Of a DNA stretch of 19,266 bases, positions 7,805 through 15,288 are shown one piece after another. Origin of the DNA: Pseudomonadota bacterium (GTDB taxonomy: Bacteria; Pseudomonadota; Gammaproteobacteria; Xanthomonadales; Xanthomonadaceae). The notes under the pieces were generated by a model. That model was not told the DNA's origin. It saw only the letters and a list, made by a program, of their open reading frames with translations, and ran no database searches. The translations under genes were made by a program, and so were the position numbers. Location: positions 1 through 19,266 of the forward strand of contig JAFADB010000295.1 in NCBI GenBank assembly GCA_023425225.1, read 5' to 3'. How positions within the stretch are numbered: the stretch's first letter is position 1; each line of letters begins with the position of its first letter.

Positions 7805-8145
7805 CGGTCTCGGCCTCGCGGAACGGATGCGACTGACAGTGGCTTCCCCGTCGATGGCAGCTTACGCCAACGCGGCGGCGGCGCCTCCCGGGATGGCAAG
7901 GCGTGCCGGGCAGCGGTGCCTTTCCATCACGGCAACAGCGCCGGCGATTTCCTTCTCCCGCTTGCGGGGCCACGGCCCCCTTTTGGGGGGGCGCAGCGCA
8001 GGGGGCCTGCTTTTGCTCCCGATGCTCCAGGCAACCCCATCCGCCCCCGGATCAAGTCCGGGGCAGGCTCTTCGGGCACCCCCGCCTTTGCAGGGGCAGG
8101 CTCTTCCCCCGCAAGAGCGGGAGAAGGATGCCCGCATGCGCGTCC
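7805..8145. other. Gene-free 341-bp spacer between ahpF and oxyR, rich in inverted repeats
   Basis: No plausible gene is seen here; the open frames crossing it give low-complexity Arg/Pro/Gly translations. The part nearest oxyR (7805-7890) presumably holds its leader and promoter. An imperfect inverted repeat, ATGGCAAGGC (7893-7902) against GCCTTTCCAT (7918-7927), matches at 9 of 10 positions. The rest is the repeat element at 7951-8127. Confidence 0.6.
7951..8127. repeat. 177-bp intergenic repeat element with terminal inverted arms
   Basis: The left arm CCTTCTCCCGCTTGCGGGG (7951-7969) is the reverse complement of the right arm (8107-8127) apart from two extra bases in the right arm. Inside are a CCCCGGA/TCCGGGG inverted repeat (8045-8063) and two exact 14-bp direct repeats GGGGCAGGCTCTTC (8060-8073 and 8093-8106). 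The same arm sequence forms a compact hairpin at 12608-12654, showing that it is a repeated family. No coding capacity is evident. It looks like a REP or MITE-like intergenic element; which family is not determinable here. Confidence 0.75.
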
Positions 8146-9741
8146 TCAGGCCGCCTCGGCCACCGCGCCGGAGGTCGGTGCCGGCGCGCTGGTGCGGATC
8201 AGGTGGTCGAAGGCGCCCAGCGCCGCGGTCGCGCCCTGGCCCATGGAGATGATGATCTGCTTGTACGGCACCGTGGTCGCGTCGCCGGCGGCGAACACGC
8301 CCGGCACGCTGGTCTGGCCGCGCTCGTCGATGACGATCTCGCCGCGCGGGCTCAGCTCCACCGTGCCCTTGAGCCACTCGGTGTTCGGCAGCAGGCCGAT
8401 CTGCACGAAGATGCCTTCCAACTCGACGCGGTGCACGCCGCCGCCCTCGCGGTCCTTGTAGACCAGGCCGGTGACCTTGCTGCCGTCGCCCAGCACCTCG
8501 GTGGTCTGCGCGCTGGTGACGATGCGCACGTTGGACAGGCTCCTGAGCTTGCGCTGCAGCACCTCGTCGGCGCGCAGCTTGCTGTCGAACTCGAACAGGG
8601 TCACGTGGTCGACGACGCCGGCCAGGTCGATGGCCGCCTCCACGCCGGAGTTGCCGCCGCCGATCACCGCCACGCGCTTGCCCTTGAACAGCGGGCCATC
8701 GCAGTGCGGGCAGTAGGCCACGCCCTTGTTGCGGTACTGGTCCTCGCCGGGCACGTTCATCTGCCGCCAGCGGGCGCCGGTGGACAGGATCACCGTCTTC
8801 GACTTGAGCGAGGCGCCGTTGGCCAGCTTCACCTCGACCAGGCCGTCGGTGCCGGCCGGCACCAGCTGCTCGGCGCGCTGCAGGTTCATGATGTCCACGT
8901 CGTACATGCGCACGTGGGTCTCCAGCGCCGCGCCCAGCTTCGGGCCCTCGGTGTACTCGACCGAGATGAAGTTCTCGATGGCCATGGTGTCGAGCACCTG
9001 GCCGCCGAAGCGCTCGGCCGCCACGCCGGTGCGGATGCCCTTGCGCGCGGCGTACACCGCCGCCGCCGAGCCGGCCGGGCCGCCGCCGACCACCAGCACG
9101 TCGAACGGCGCCTTGGCGGCGATCTTCTCCGCGTCGCGCGCGGCCGAGTTGGTGTCCAGGCGGGCGACGATCTGCTCCAGGTTCATGCGCCCCTGGTCGA
9201 ACAGCTCGCCGTTGAGGTAGACGGTGGGCACCGACATGATCTGCCGTTCCTCGACCTCGGCCTGGAACAGCGCGCCGTCGATGGCGGTGTGCCTGATGCG
9301 CGGGTTCAGCACCGCGGCCAGGTTCAGCGCCTGCACCACGTCCGGGCAGTTCTGGCACGACAGCGAGAAATAGGTCTCGAACGTGTAGTCGCCGTCCAGG
9401 CCCTTGACCTGCTCCAGCAGTTCCGGCGCGGCCTTGGACGGGTGGCCGCCGACTTGCAGCAGCGCCAGCACCAGCGAGGTGAACTCGTGGCCCATCGGGA
9501 TGCCGGCGAAGCGCAGGTGGATGTCCTGTCCGGGCGTGGTCAGGGCGAACGACGGCGTGCGCACGCCGTCCTCGTGACGGACCTCCAAGCTGATCTTGTC
9601 CGTCAGCCGGGTCAGTTCGTTGAGCAGCTCCAGCATCTCCTTCGACTTGGCGCCGTCGTCCACGTTGGCATGGATCTGGATCGGACGGGTCACCTTCTCG
9701 AGGTAGGCCTTGAGCTGGGTTTGAAGATTGGCATCCAACAT
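8146..9741 (-). CDS. ahpF: Alkyl hydroperoxide reductase subunit F
   Basis: AhpF is the NAD(P)H-dependent flavoprotein disulfide reductase that regenerates AhpC. The 531-residue product has the tandem thioredoxin-like N-terminal domain with [11 protein letters not shown] (Cys129, Cys132). An FAD-binding GGGPAG (219-224) follows, then the thioredoxin-reductase-type active site [10 protein letters not shown] (Cys344, Cys347). A nucleotide-binding GGGNSG (361-366) and a C-terminal FAD motif [10 protein letters not shown] complete it. Length and cysteine positions match E. coli AhpF (521 residues). AAGGAG lies 9 nt upstream of the ATG at 9741. The upstream open frame extends well beyond this start, but that part covers the ahpC-ahpF spacer and is not coding. 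It is transcribed in the same direction as ahpC, 193 bp downstream of it. Confidence 0.97.
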   Translation of the reverse strand: MLDANLQTQLKAYLEKVTRPIQIHANVDDGAKSKEMLELLNELTRLTDKISLEVRHEDGVRTPSFALTTPGQDIHLRFAGIPMGHEFTSLVLALLQVGGHPSKAAPELLEQVKGLDGDYTFETYFSLSCQNCPDVVQALNLAAVLNPRIRHTAIDGALFQAEVEERQIMSVPTVYLNGELFDQGRMNLEQIVARLDTNSAARDAEKIAAKAPFDVLVVGGGPAGSAAAVYAARKGIRTGVAAERFGGQVLDTMAIENFISVEYTEGPKLGAALETHVRMYDVDIMNLQRAEQLVPAGTDGLVEVKLANGASLKSKTVILSTGARWRQMNVPGEDQYRNKGVAYCPHCDGPLFKGKRVAVIGGGNSGVEAAIDLAGVVDHVTLFEFDSKLRADEVLQRKLRSLSNVRIVTSAQTTEVLGDGSKVTGLVYKDREGGGVHRVELEGIFVQIGLLPNTEWLKGTVELSPRGEIVIDERGQTSVPGVFAAGDATTVPYKQIIISMGQGATAALGAFDHLIRTSAPAPTSGAVAEAA

Positions 9742-9813
9742 GGTGCGGACTCCTTGGGAGAGGCAAAGGGGGAGCGTGGCGTCGCTGCCGGGGAGCAGGA
9801 TGCCGGGTCGACA

Positions 9814-9893
9814 GGGGTGAACCGCAGCCGGCGCGCAGTCGAGGCGGGCGGGCGAATGCTGGCTGGCGCGCGGCGCCGGCTCCGGTTCACCCC
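9814..9893 (-). promoter_or_regulatory. Long inverted repeat in the ahpC-ahpF spacer
   Basis: GGGGTGAACCG (9814-9824) and CGGTTCACCCC (9883-9893) are perfect 11-bp complementary arms. Inside them GCCGGC (9827-9832) pairs with GCCGGC (9875-9880), with further GC-rich pairing toward the loop. The structure could act as an attenuator or mRNA stabiliser that lets ahpC be made in excess of ahpF. No T-run follows on the minus strand, so a classical terminator is not supported. It may also be a REP-like sequence. Confidence 0.55.
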
Positions 9894-9934
9894 CGGCCGC
9901 CGCCGCAAGGGCGGGGCGGGGGCGAAAGGACGGC

Positions 9935-10495
9935 TTAGATCTTGCCGACCAGGTCCAGCGACGGGGCGAGGGTCTTCTCGCCTTCCTTCCACTTGGCCGG
10001 GCACACCTCGCCCGGGTGGGCGGCGACATACAGCGCGGCCTTGACCTTGCGCAGCGTGTCGGAAGCCTCGCGGCCGATGCCCTCGGCGGTGATCTCGACC
10101 GACTGGATCACGCCGGCCGGGTCGATGATGAAGGTACCGCGGTCGGCCAGGCCGGCCGGGCGCAGCACGTCGAAGTTCTTCGAGATCTGGTGGGTCGGGT
10201 CGCCGATCATGGCGTACTTGATCTTGCCGATGGCGGCGGAGCTGTCGTGCCAGGCCTTGTGCGAGAAGTGGGTGTCGGTGGAGACCGAGTACACCTCGAC
10301 GCCGAGCTTCTGGAACGCCTCGTAGTTCTCGGCCAGGTCTTCCAGCTCGGTCGGGCAGACGAAGGTGAAGTCGGCCGGGTAGAACACGACCACGGACCAC
10401 TTGCCCTTCAGGTCGGCGTCGGAAACCTTGATGAACTCGCCATTCTTGTAGGCGTCGGCTTCGAACGGCAGGATTTCGGTATTGATGACAGACAT
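9935..10495 (-). CDS. ahpC: Alkyl hydroperoxide reductase subunit C (2-Cys peroxiredoxin)
   Basis: AhpC is the abundant cytosolic peroxiredoxin that reduces hydrogen peroxide, organic hydroperoxides and peroxynitrite, and is reduced in turn by AhpF. The 186-residue product matches E. coli AhpC (187) in length. It has the peroxidatic motif [13 protein letters not shown] (Cys47) and the resolving motif [10 protein letters not shown] (Cys165). The ATG at 10495, giving [20 protein letters not shown], is chosen because E. coli-type AhpC begins there and GAGGAAA lies just upstream; the frame opens a few codons further up. The leader holds a sigma70-like promoter and an OxyR-type operator, so peroxide induction by the neighbouring oxyR product is expected. 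Confidence 0.98.
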   Translation of the reverse strand: MSVINTEILPFEADAYKNGEFIKVSDADLKGKWSVVVFYPADFTFVCPTELEDLAENYEAFQKLGVEVYSVSTDTHFSHKAWHDSSAAIGKIKYAMIGDPTHQISKNFDVLRPAGLADRGTFIIDPAGVIQSVEITAEGIGREASDTLRKVKAALYVAAHPGEVCPAKWKEGEKTLAPSLDLVGKI

Positions 10496-10543
10496 TGGAT
10501 TTCCTCTGGTTGGCAAAGGGGTCAGGGGGATGGAACGGGTGTC

Positions 10544-10572
10544 ATGCTAGGCGGGATCGATAGATATCTCAA
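10544..10572 (-). promoter_or_regulatory. Promoter of ahpC
   Basis: On the minus strand TTGAGA (10567-10572, 5 of 6 consensus) is separated by exactly 17 bp from TAGCAT (10544-10549, 4 of 6 consensus). This would place the transcription start near 10537, about 40 nt before the ahpC ATG. The -35 directly abuts the OxyR-type operator, the usual geometry for OxyR activation through RNA polymerase contact. Confidence 0.65.
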
Positions 10573-10609
10573 ATCGATTAATGGGATTGAATAGATAGTT
10601 ATCACCTAT
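10573..10609 (-). promoter_or_regulatory. OxyR-type operator upstream of ahpC
   Basis: The OxyR consensus is four ATAG/CTAT elements at 7-bp spacing. Here, on the plus strand, the order is ATCG (10573-10576), GGAT (10584-10587), ATAG (10595-10598) and CTAT (10606-10609), every gap exactly 7 bp. Matches total 13 of 16, with the distal pair perfect (ATAG-ttatcac-CTAT). It lies immediately upstream of the ahpC -35. The region is strikingly AT-rich against its surroundings. Confidence 0.7.
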
Positions 10610-10663
10610 CGAAATGCAAGTCCCGCTCTTTGGTGCGGCGCGGCGGAGCGCCCGCACGGGATA

Positions 10664-11533
10664 ATGCCCAATCCACGTTGCGCAACGGTGAAGTCCCTGT
10701 CCTCCCACTCCCTGCCGCTGCCCGAGCACCTGCTGCGCGAGGCGGCCACGCGCATCGGCCGCATCGATGCCGAGCCGCTGCTGCTGCATGCGCTGGGACG
10801 CGACCGCGCCTGGCTGTTCGCCCATGGCCGCGACCCGGTGGACCCCGCGGCGGCCGCGCGCTTCGCCGAGCTGGTGCAGCGCCGCCAGGCCGGCGAGCCG
10901 GTGGCCTACCTGACCGGGCGCCGCGGCTTCTGGACGCTGGACCTGGAGGTCGGGCCGGCGACGCTGATCCCGCGTCCGGAAACCGAGCTGCTGGTGGAAC
11001 TGGGGCTGGCCCGGCTGGATGCCGCGCCCGGCCGCCGCGTGGCCGACCTGGGCACCGGCAGCGGCGCCATCTCCCTGGCCATCGCCAGCGAGCGGCCGCA
11101 GGCACAGGTGGTGGCCACCGATGCCAGCGCGGATGCGCTGGCGGTGGCCGCGCGCAACGCCCGTGCCCACGGCATCGACAATGTCGCGTTCGTACACGGC
11201 AGCTGGTTCGCGCCGCTGGCCGGGCAGCGTTTCGACCTGGTCGCCAGCAATCCGCCCTACATCGCCGCCACCGATCCGCACCTCGGGCAGGGCGACCTGC
11301 GCTTCGAGCCGGCCACCGCGCTGGCCTCCGGCGCCGACGGCCTGGACGACATCCGCGTGATCGCCGCCGCCGCGCCGGCGCACCTGCGCGAGGGGGGCTG
11401 GCTGCTGCTCGAGCACGGCTGGGACCAGGGCGAGGCGGTACGCGCGCTGCTGGCCGCGGCCGGACTGGTCGAGGTGGAGACCGCGCGCGACCTGGAGGAC
11501 CGCGACCGGGTGACGCTGGGGCGCCGTCGCTGA
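10664..11533 (+). CDS. prmC: Peptide chain release factor N5-glutamine methyltransferase
   Basis: PrmC (HemK) methylates the glutamine of the GGQ motif in release factors RF1 and RF2 using S-adenosylmethionine. The product is 289 residues from ATG 10664, or 281 from GTG 10688; E. coli PrmC has 277. Signatures in the longer numbering are an N-terminal helical domain, [30 protein letters not shown], the SAM-binding DLGTGSGA (128-135), and the catalytic [20 protein letters not shown] with NPPY at 196-199. The C-terminus [17 protein letters not shown] is also typical. The start is uncertain: the ATG at 10664 overlaps a GATAAT (10660-10665) that could be a -10 element, in which case the GTG at 10688 would be correct. 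It is divergent from ahpC. Confidence 0.94.
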   Translation: MPNPRCATVKSLSSHSLPLPEHLLREAATRIGRIDAEPLLLHALGRDRAWLFAHGRDPVDPAAAARFAELVQRRQAGEPVAYLTGRRGFWTLDLEVGPATLIPRPETELLVELGLARLDAAPGRRVADLGTGSGAISLAIASERPQAQVVATDASADALAVAARNARAHGIDNVAFVHGSWFAPLAGQRFDLVASNPPYIAATDPHLGQGDLRFEPATALASGADGLDDIRVIAAAAPAHLREGGWLLLEHGWDQGEAVRALLAAAGLVEVETARDLEDRDRVTLGRRR

Positions 11534-11640
11534 TTGCGCGACAGGCCCGCGATTGAAAGGCGCCATCCGCGCGCGGATGCCGTTGCTGGGCCTTGCGTGG
11601 ACGGGGTCGATAGAATGGCCTCCTTTGCCAGGAGCGAGCC

Positions 11641-12585
11641 ATGCGCACCCTCTATCCCGAGATCGAACCCTACGACAGCGGCATGCTGGAGGTCGACGAT
11701 CGCCACACGCTGTACTTCGAGCAGTGCGGCAATCCCGACGGCAAGCCGGTGGTGCTGCTGCACGGCGGCCCGGGCGGCGGCTGCAACGCCAAGATGCGGC
11801 GTTTCCACGACCCGGCCAAGTACCGCATCGTGCTGTTCGACCAGCGCGGTTCCGGGCGCTCCATCCCGCATGCCGACCTGGTGGACAACACCACCTGGGA
11901 CCTGGTGGCCGACATCGAGAAGCTGCGCGAGAAGCTGGGCATCGCGCGCTGGCAGGTGTTCGGCGGCAGCTGGGGCTCGACGCTGGCGCTGGCCTATGCC
12001 GAGACGCATCCGGACAAGGTCACCGAACTGGTGCTGCGCGGCATCTTTCTGCTGCGCCGCTGGGAGCTGGAGTGGTTCTACCAGGAAGGCGCCAACCGCC
12101 TGTTCCCGGATGCCTGGGAGCACTACATCGGCGCGATCCCGCCGGTGGAGCGCGCCGACCTGATCTCCGCCTTCGGCCGCCGCCTGACCAGCGACGACGA
12201 AGCCACCCGCCTGGCCGCCGCGCGCGCCTGGAGCGTATGGGAAGGCGCCACCAGCTTCCTGCACGTGGACCCGGACTTCATCAGCGGCCACGAGGATGCG
12301 CAGTTCGCGCTGGCCTTCGCCCGCATCGAGAACCACTACTTCGTCAACGGCGGTTTCTTCGAGGCCGAGGACCAGCTGCTGCGCGACGCCCACCGCATCG
12401 CCGACATCCCCGGGGTGATCGTGCACGGGCGCTACGACGTGGTGTGCCCGCTGCAGAACGCCTGGGACCTGCACAAGGCCTGGCCTAAGGCGCAGCTGCA
12501 CATCTCGCCCGGCTCCGGGCATTCGGCATTCGAGGCCGAGCACGTCGATGCGCTGGTGCGTGCCACCGACGCCTTCGCCGGCTAA
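11641..12585 (+). CDS. pip: Proline iminopeptidase
   Basis: This alpha/beta-hydrolase (peptidase family S33) releases N-terminal proline from peptides. The 314-residue product closely resembles the Xanthomonas enzyme in length and layout. The oxyanion-hole segment is LLHGGPGGGC. The nucleophile elbow is FGGSWGSTLALAYA with Ser110. Asp266 (VHGRYDVVCP) and His294 (GSGHSAFE) complete the triad at the same numbers as in Xanthomonas citri Pip. Glu residues in the cap domain that bind the proline amine probably lie around 200-235. An AGGAG ribosome-binding site (11630-11634) sits 6 nt before the ATG at 11641. No signal peptide is seen. It follows prmC by 107 bp in the same direction; a TAGAAT at 11611 could be part of its own promoter, without a well-placed -35. 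Confidence 0.96.
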   Translation: MRTLYPEIEPYDSGMLEVDDRHTLYFEQCGNPDGKPVVLLHGGPGGGCNAKMRRFHDPAKYRIVLFDQRGSGRSIPHADLVDNTTWDLVADIEKLREKLGIARWQVFGGSWGSTLALAYAETHPDKVTELVLRGIFLLRRWELEWFYQEGANRLFPDAWEHYIGAIPPVERADLISAFGRRLTSDDEATRLAAARAWSVWEGATSFLHVDPDFISGHEDAQFALAFARIENHYFVNGGFFEAEDQLLRDAHRIADIPGVIVHGRYDVVCPLQNAWDLHKAWPKAQLHISPGSGHSAFEAEHVDALVRATDAFAG

Positions 12586-12607
12586 GGCCGGAGAAGAGGA
12601 GTCGATT

Positions 12608-12654
12608 CCCTTCTCCCGCCTTGCGGGGACGTGGCCCCGCAAGCGGGAGAAGGG
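12608..12654. repeat. Compact hairpin related to the 7951-8127 repeat; possible pip terminator
   Basis: CCCTTCTCCCGCcTTGCGGGG (12608-12628) pairs with CCCCGCAAGCGGGAGAAGGG (12635-12654) as a 20-bp stem with one bulged C and the loop ACGTGG. The arms are nearly identical to the terminal arms of the 177-bp element at 7951-8127. It begins 22 nt after the pip stop and could end pip transcription structurally, although no T-run follows. Confidence 0.8.
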
Positions 12655-12742
12655 AGCCCAGGAATTTCGGAATGGGCGGTGCGCTTCCCGCGGAGATGAC
12701 CCCGGATCGCCTGGGTCAATGCAGATGCGGCACGGTCACTGA

Positions 12743-13420
12743 CTACTTGGCAGCGGCGCGGTGGTATACGCGCTCGACCTGGTAGCGCCCGCCCGGCCCG
12801 CGGGCCTCGACAAGCACCTTCAGCGAAGCCGGGTCGGCCGGATCGGGCCGGTAGCGGTAGTCCACGTGGATGTCGTTGCTGGTGACGATCTCCACGTGCA
12901 GCTCGCCGCTGGCCTGCCTGACGAAGGCCTGCACGCCGGGCGCGATCTGCGTGCCGTCGCCAGAAAGCGGCAGCATCGTCACCGCGGTACTGCCGCCGCG
13001 GCCGAAGACCAGCGCCTCGCGGGTCCGGTACAGCAGCAGCGTATCGGCCAGCGGCGCGGCGAAGTCCATTTCCGGGCGCAGCATCGCCGCCGGGCTCGAC
13101 GGCCGTCCGCCGCCTGCCGGGCCGCGCCCTCCGGGACCGCCGCCCATGCCACGCATGCCGCCGCCCATGCCGCCGTCGGGCGGCGGGTCTCCATCCGGCG
13201 GGCCGCCCCTGTCGTCCTTGTCGGCGCGGACGCCGTCATGGCCTCGCGGCGGCATCGCCTTCAGCGCGCCCTTCTCGGCCTGCCTGGCCAGCCGCTTGTT
13301 CTGCGCGGCATCGGCCTGCCAGCGCACCGGCGGGTCGCCGGCGACCTCCTGCGCCGCCAGCGGGCCGGCGACCAGGGGCAGGCAGAACAGCACGGACAGG
13401 GTCCAGCGCAGACGGGTCAT
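12743..13420 (-). CDS. Secreted Gly/Pro/Met-rich hypothetical protein
   Basis: I do not recognise a family for this 225-residue protein. It starts MTRLRWTLSVLFCLPLVAGP with a good signal peptide ending near residue 23, so it is predicted to be periplasmic or secreted. Residues 30-55 are charged and helix-like. Residues about 60-110 are low complexity (Gly, Pro, Asp, Met, Arg), including repeats of the GMGGG type. Residues 115-225 look folded: DFAAPLADTLLLYRTREALV, LPLSGDGTQIAPGVQAFVRQ, then alternating beta-like segments with HVEIVTSNDIHVDYRY and a C-terminal RYQVERVYHRAAAK. No enzyme motif is visible. The ATG at 13420 is fixed by the signal peptide; only a weak CGGAA precedes it. It lies 178 bp downstream of the transglutaminase gene in the same direction and is convergent with pip. 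Confidence 0.72.
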   Translation of the reverse strand: MTRLRWTLSVLFCLPLVAGPLAAQEVAGDPPVRWQADAAQNKRLARQAEKGALKAMPPRGHDGVRADKDDRGGPPDGDPPPDGGMGGGMRGMGGGPGGRGPAGGGRPSSPAAMLRPEMDFAAPLADTLLLYRTREALVFGRGGSTAVTMLPLSGDGTQIAPGVQAFVRQASGELHVEIVTSNDIHVDYRYRPDPADPASLKVLVEARGPGGRYQVERVYHRAAAK

Positions 13421-13598
13421 GGAGAATTCCGGCGATCGTGTCGAGACGATGCTAAGGCGGCGATCGTGGCAACCGATGTCGGTGGCGACACATCGCCCCG
13501 GCCGCGAGGCGGCGGCTGCGCGCCGATCGGTTCGCGCACGGCAGCGGATGTGGCTCTTGCGCCGGCGGACGCCGCGCAGGAACGGAACGGGCGGTAAC

Positions 13599-14432
13599 TC
13601 AGCCGTGCAGCGGCTCCAGCTCGGTCGAGTCGGTCTCGTCGGTCCACACCCGGAACGATTCCAGCGTGTTGTAGCCGAAGGTGTTGGTGATGGCGATGTC
13701 GGCGGCGTCGCGGCCGCGGGCGATCAGCACGCGGCCGATGCGCGGCACGTTGTGGCGCGCGTCGAAGGTGTACCAGCGGCCGCCGATGTAGGCCTCGAAC
13801 CAGGCCGAGAAGTCCATCGGCGCAGCGACCGGATCGACGCCGATGTCGCCGAGGAAGCCGGTGCAATAGCGGGCCGGGATGTTCATGCAGCGGCACAGCG
13901 CCACCGCCGAATGGGCGAAGTCACGGCACACGCCCTGGCCCTCCTGCAGCGCCTGCGCCGCGGTGCGGGTGTTGCGGGCGAACGGGTAGCCGAAGCGGAT
14001 CCGCCCGTGGACGTAGTCGCAGATCGCCTGCACCCGCTGCCAGCCGCCCTCGATGCCGCCGAACAGGCTCCAGGCCTGGTCGCTGAGCAGGTCGGTCTCG
14101 CAGTAGCGGCTGCCCAGCAGGAACAGCAGGGTGTCGTCGGGCAGTTGCTCGACCGGGGTCTGCCAGGCTTGCGGCGCGGTCTCGTCCGGCTGGCCGCTGT
14201 CGCGCACCACCGCGTCGGCACGCAGGGTGAACAGGCCGGACGGCGCCAGCAGGCGCCGGCAGGTGTTGCCGAAGGTGTCGGTGTACTGGTGCAGCGGCAC
14301 CATCGGCTCGCTGTGCATCGGCTCGGCAGCGACGATGTCCTGCCGACGCGATGGATGGATGTCCAGCATCGCCATCACCGGGGTGGGCTGGGCGAAGCGG
14401 TAGCTGATCTCGTAGCCGAGACGAATGAGCAT
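13599..14432 (-). CDS. Transglutaminase-like (TGc) family protein
   Basis: This 277-residue protein has a bacterial transglutaminase N-terminal beta-domain (MLIRLGYEISYRFAQPTPVM) followed by a papain-like TGc core. The core carries the nucleophile motif QGVCRDFAHSAVALCR (Cys169) and ARYCTGFLGD. MDFSAWFEAYIGGRWYTFDA follows, with Asp224 in TFDAR. In most TGc proteins the HAW motif supplies the catalytic His where this protein has Ser209 (FSAW), so activity is uncertain or uses another base; I believe some close relatives share this. Family members are proteases or peptide-crosslinking enzymes. The start at 14432 is where homology begins; the open frame extends 15 codons upstream and no strong ribosome-binding site is visible. 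It follows the amidohydrolase gene by 67 bp. No signal peptide is seen. Confidence 0.88.
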   Translation of the reverse strand: MLIRLGYEISYRFAQPTPVMAMLDIHPSRRQDIVAAEPMHSEPMVPLHQYTDTFGNTCRRLLAPSGLFTLRADAVVRDSGQPDETAPQAWQTPVEQLPDDTLLFLLGSRYCETDLLSDQAWSLFGGIEGGWQRVQAICDYVHGRIRFGYPFARNTRTAAQALQEGQGVCRDFAHSAVALCRCMNIPARYCTGFLGDIGVDPVAAPMDFSAWFEAYIGGRWYTFDARHNVPRIGRVLIARGRDAADIAITNTFGYNTLESFRVWTDETDSTELEPLHG

Positions 14433-14499
14433 GGGGAGTCCGGGGTGGCGCCGGTGCACGCAGCGTGCGCGGTCCACTGAGACAATGTCGTGCCCGGAT

Positions 14500-15288
14500 T
14501 CAGGAGCGCGTGAAGACGGGCGCCAGTGCGTTAAGGATGCTGAGCAAGCGCTGCGCCCATTGCTGCTGCCCGGCGGCGTCGGCGATCAGGTCCTGGCGGA
14601 TCTCCAGCTCCACGTGCGGCAGGCCGCGCCGTTCGCCGTGCACGGGGACGGCGTAGTCGGTGGCGTCGCTGACCGAGTACGGCTGGTTGTCGCCGACCAC
14701 CAGCGCCGGATCGGCACGCAGGGCGTCGCGCACGGCATGGGCCAGGCGCGGGTCGCGCTGGTACAGCACGCCGGCATGCCAGGGGCGGTCGCTGCCGTCC
14801 ATGCGCGGGGTGAAGCTGTGCATCGCCAGCAGCAGCGTCGGCTGGCCGGCATCGTGGCGGCGGTCCAGCTCGGCGGCGATGCGGCGGTGGTAGGGCAGGA
14901 AGATCCCGTCGATCCGCGTCTGGCGCGCGGCCGGCGCCAGATCGCGGTTGCCGGGAATCGCGGTGCCGTCGCTGACCGTCGGGATCGAGCTGGGCGCATC
15001 GAGCGGGCGGTTGCAGTCGATCACCAGCCGCGAATAGGTCTGGGTGATGGCGAACGCATCCAGCATCCACGCCAGCCGGGTGGTGACGCCGGCGATGCCG
15101 ATGTCCCAGCCGATGTGCCGGTCCAGTTCGGCCTGCGGCAGTCCCAGCTGCGCCAGCGGCTGCGGCACCCGCTGGCCGGCGTGGTCGGCGATCAGCAGCC
15201 AGGGCGAGCGGCCCTGCGCGTTGAGCACTTCGAAGGCCGGCGGATCGTGCGGGCCCGGCAGCGGGGCGGAGGGCAGCGAATCAGCCAC
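14500..15288 (-). CDS. N-formylglutamate amidohydrolase family protein
   Basis: This 262-residue protein belongs to the FGase family, zinc-dependent hydrolases related to peptidase-like folds. The type member hydrolyses N-formyl-L-glutamate in histidine degradation. Visible conserved elements are LLIADHAGQRVP (His36), HIGWDIGI (Asp62), SRLVIDCNRPLD (Asp91, Arg94), FLPYHRRI (His134) and LLAMHSFTP (His157). No hut genes are nearby, so a role in histidine catabolism is not supported; many such paralogues have unknown substrates. The start is GTG at 15288, overlapping the 3' end of the NUDIX gene by 8 nt, which implies translational coupling. The next gene downstream is the transglutaminase-like protein. 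Confidence 0.86.
   Translation of the reverse strand: MADSLPSAPLPGPHDPPAFEVLNAQGRSPWLLIADHAGQRVPQPLAQLGLPQAELDRHIGWDIGIAGVTTRLAWMLDAFAITQTYSRLVIDCNRPLDAPSSIPTVSDGTAIPGNRDLAPAARQTRIDGIFLPYHRRIAAELDRRHDAGQPTLLLAMHSFTPRMDGSDRPWHAGVLYQRDPRLAHAVRDALRADPALVVGDNQPYSVSDATDYAVPVHGERRGLPHVELEIRQDLIADAAGQQQWAQRLLSILNALAPVFTRS

Noticed and set aside
7951..8127. Possible CRISPR array or insertion sequence
   Set aside because: Only two short direct repeats occur, with a single 19-bp gap between them, and there is no transposase or cas gene. Terminal inverted arms fit a non-coding repeat element better.
5226..8252. 1008-codon plus-strand open frame across tal, rnk and oxyR
   Set aside because: It is antisense to three well-identified genes and low in complexity (Arg, Ala, Gly, Ser runs), with no domain signature.
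7862..9766. Long minus-strand frame overlapping ahpF and the repeat block
   Set aside because: It is a shifted frame of ahpF that continues through the repeat element; the translation is Arg/Gly rich without motifs.
14456..14468. Perfect GCACGC-A-GCGTGC palindrome before the transglutaminase gene
   Set aside because: It is short and GC-only, expected by chance in DNA of this composition; no supporting context was seen.
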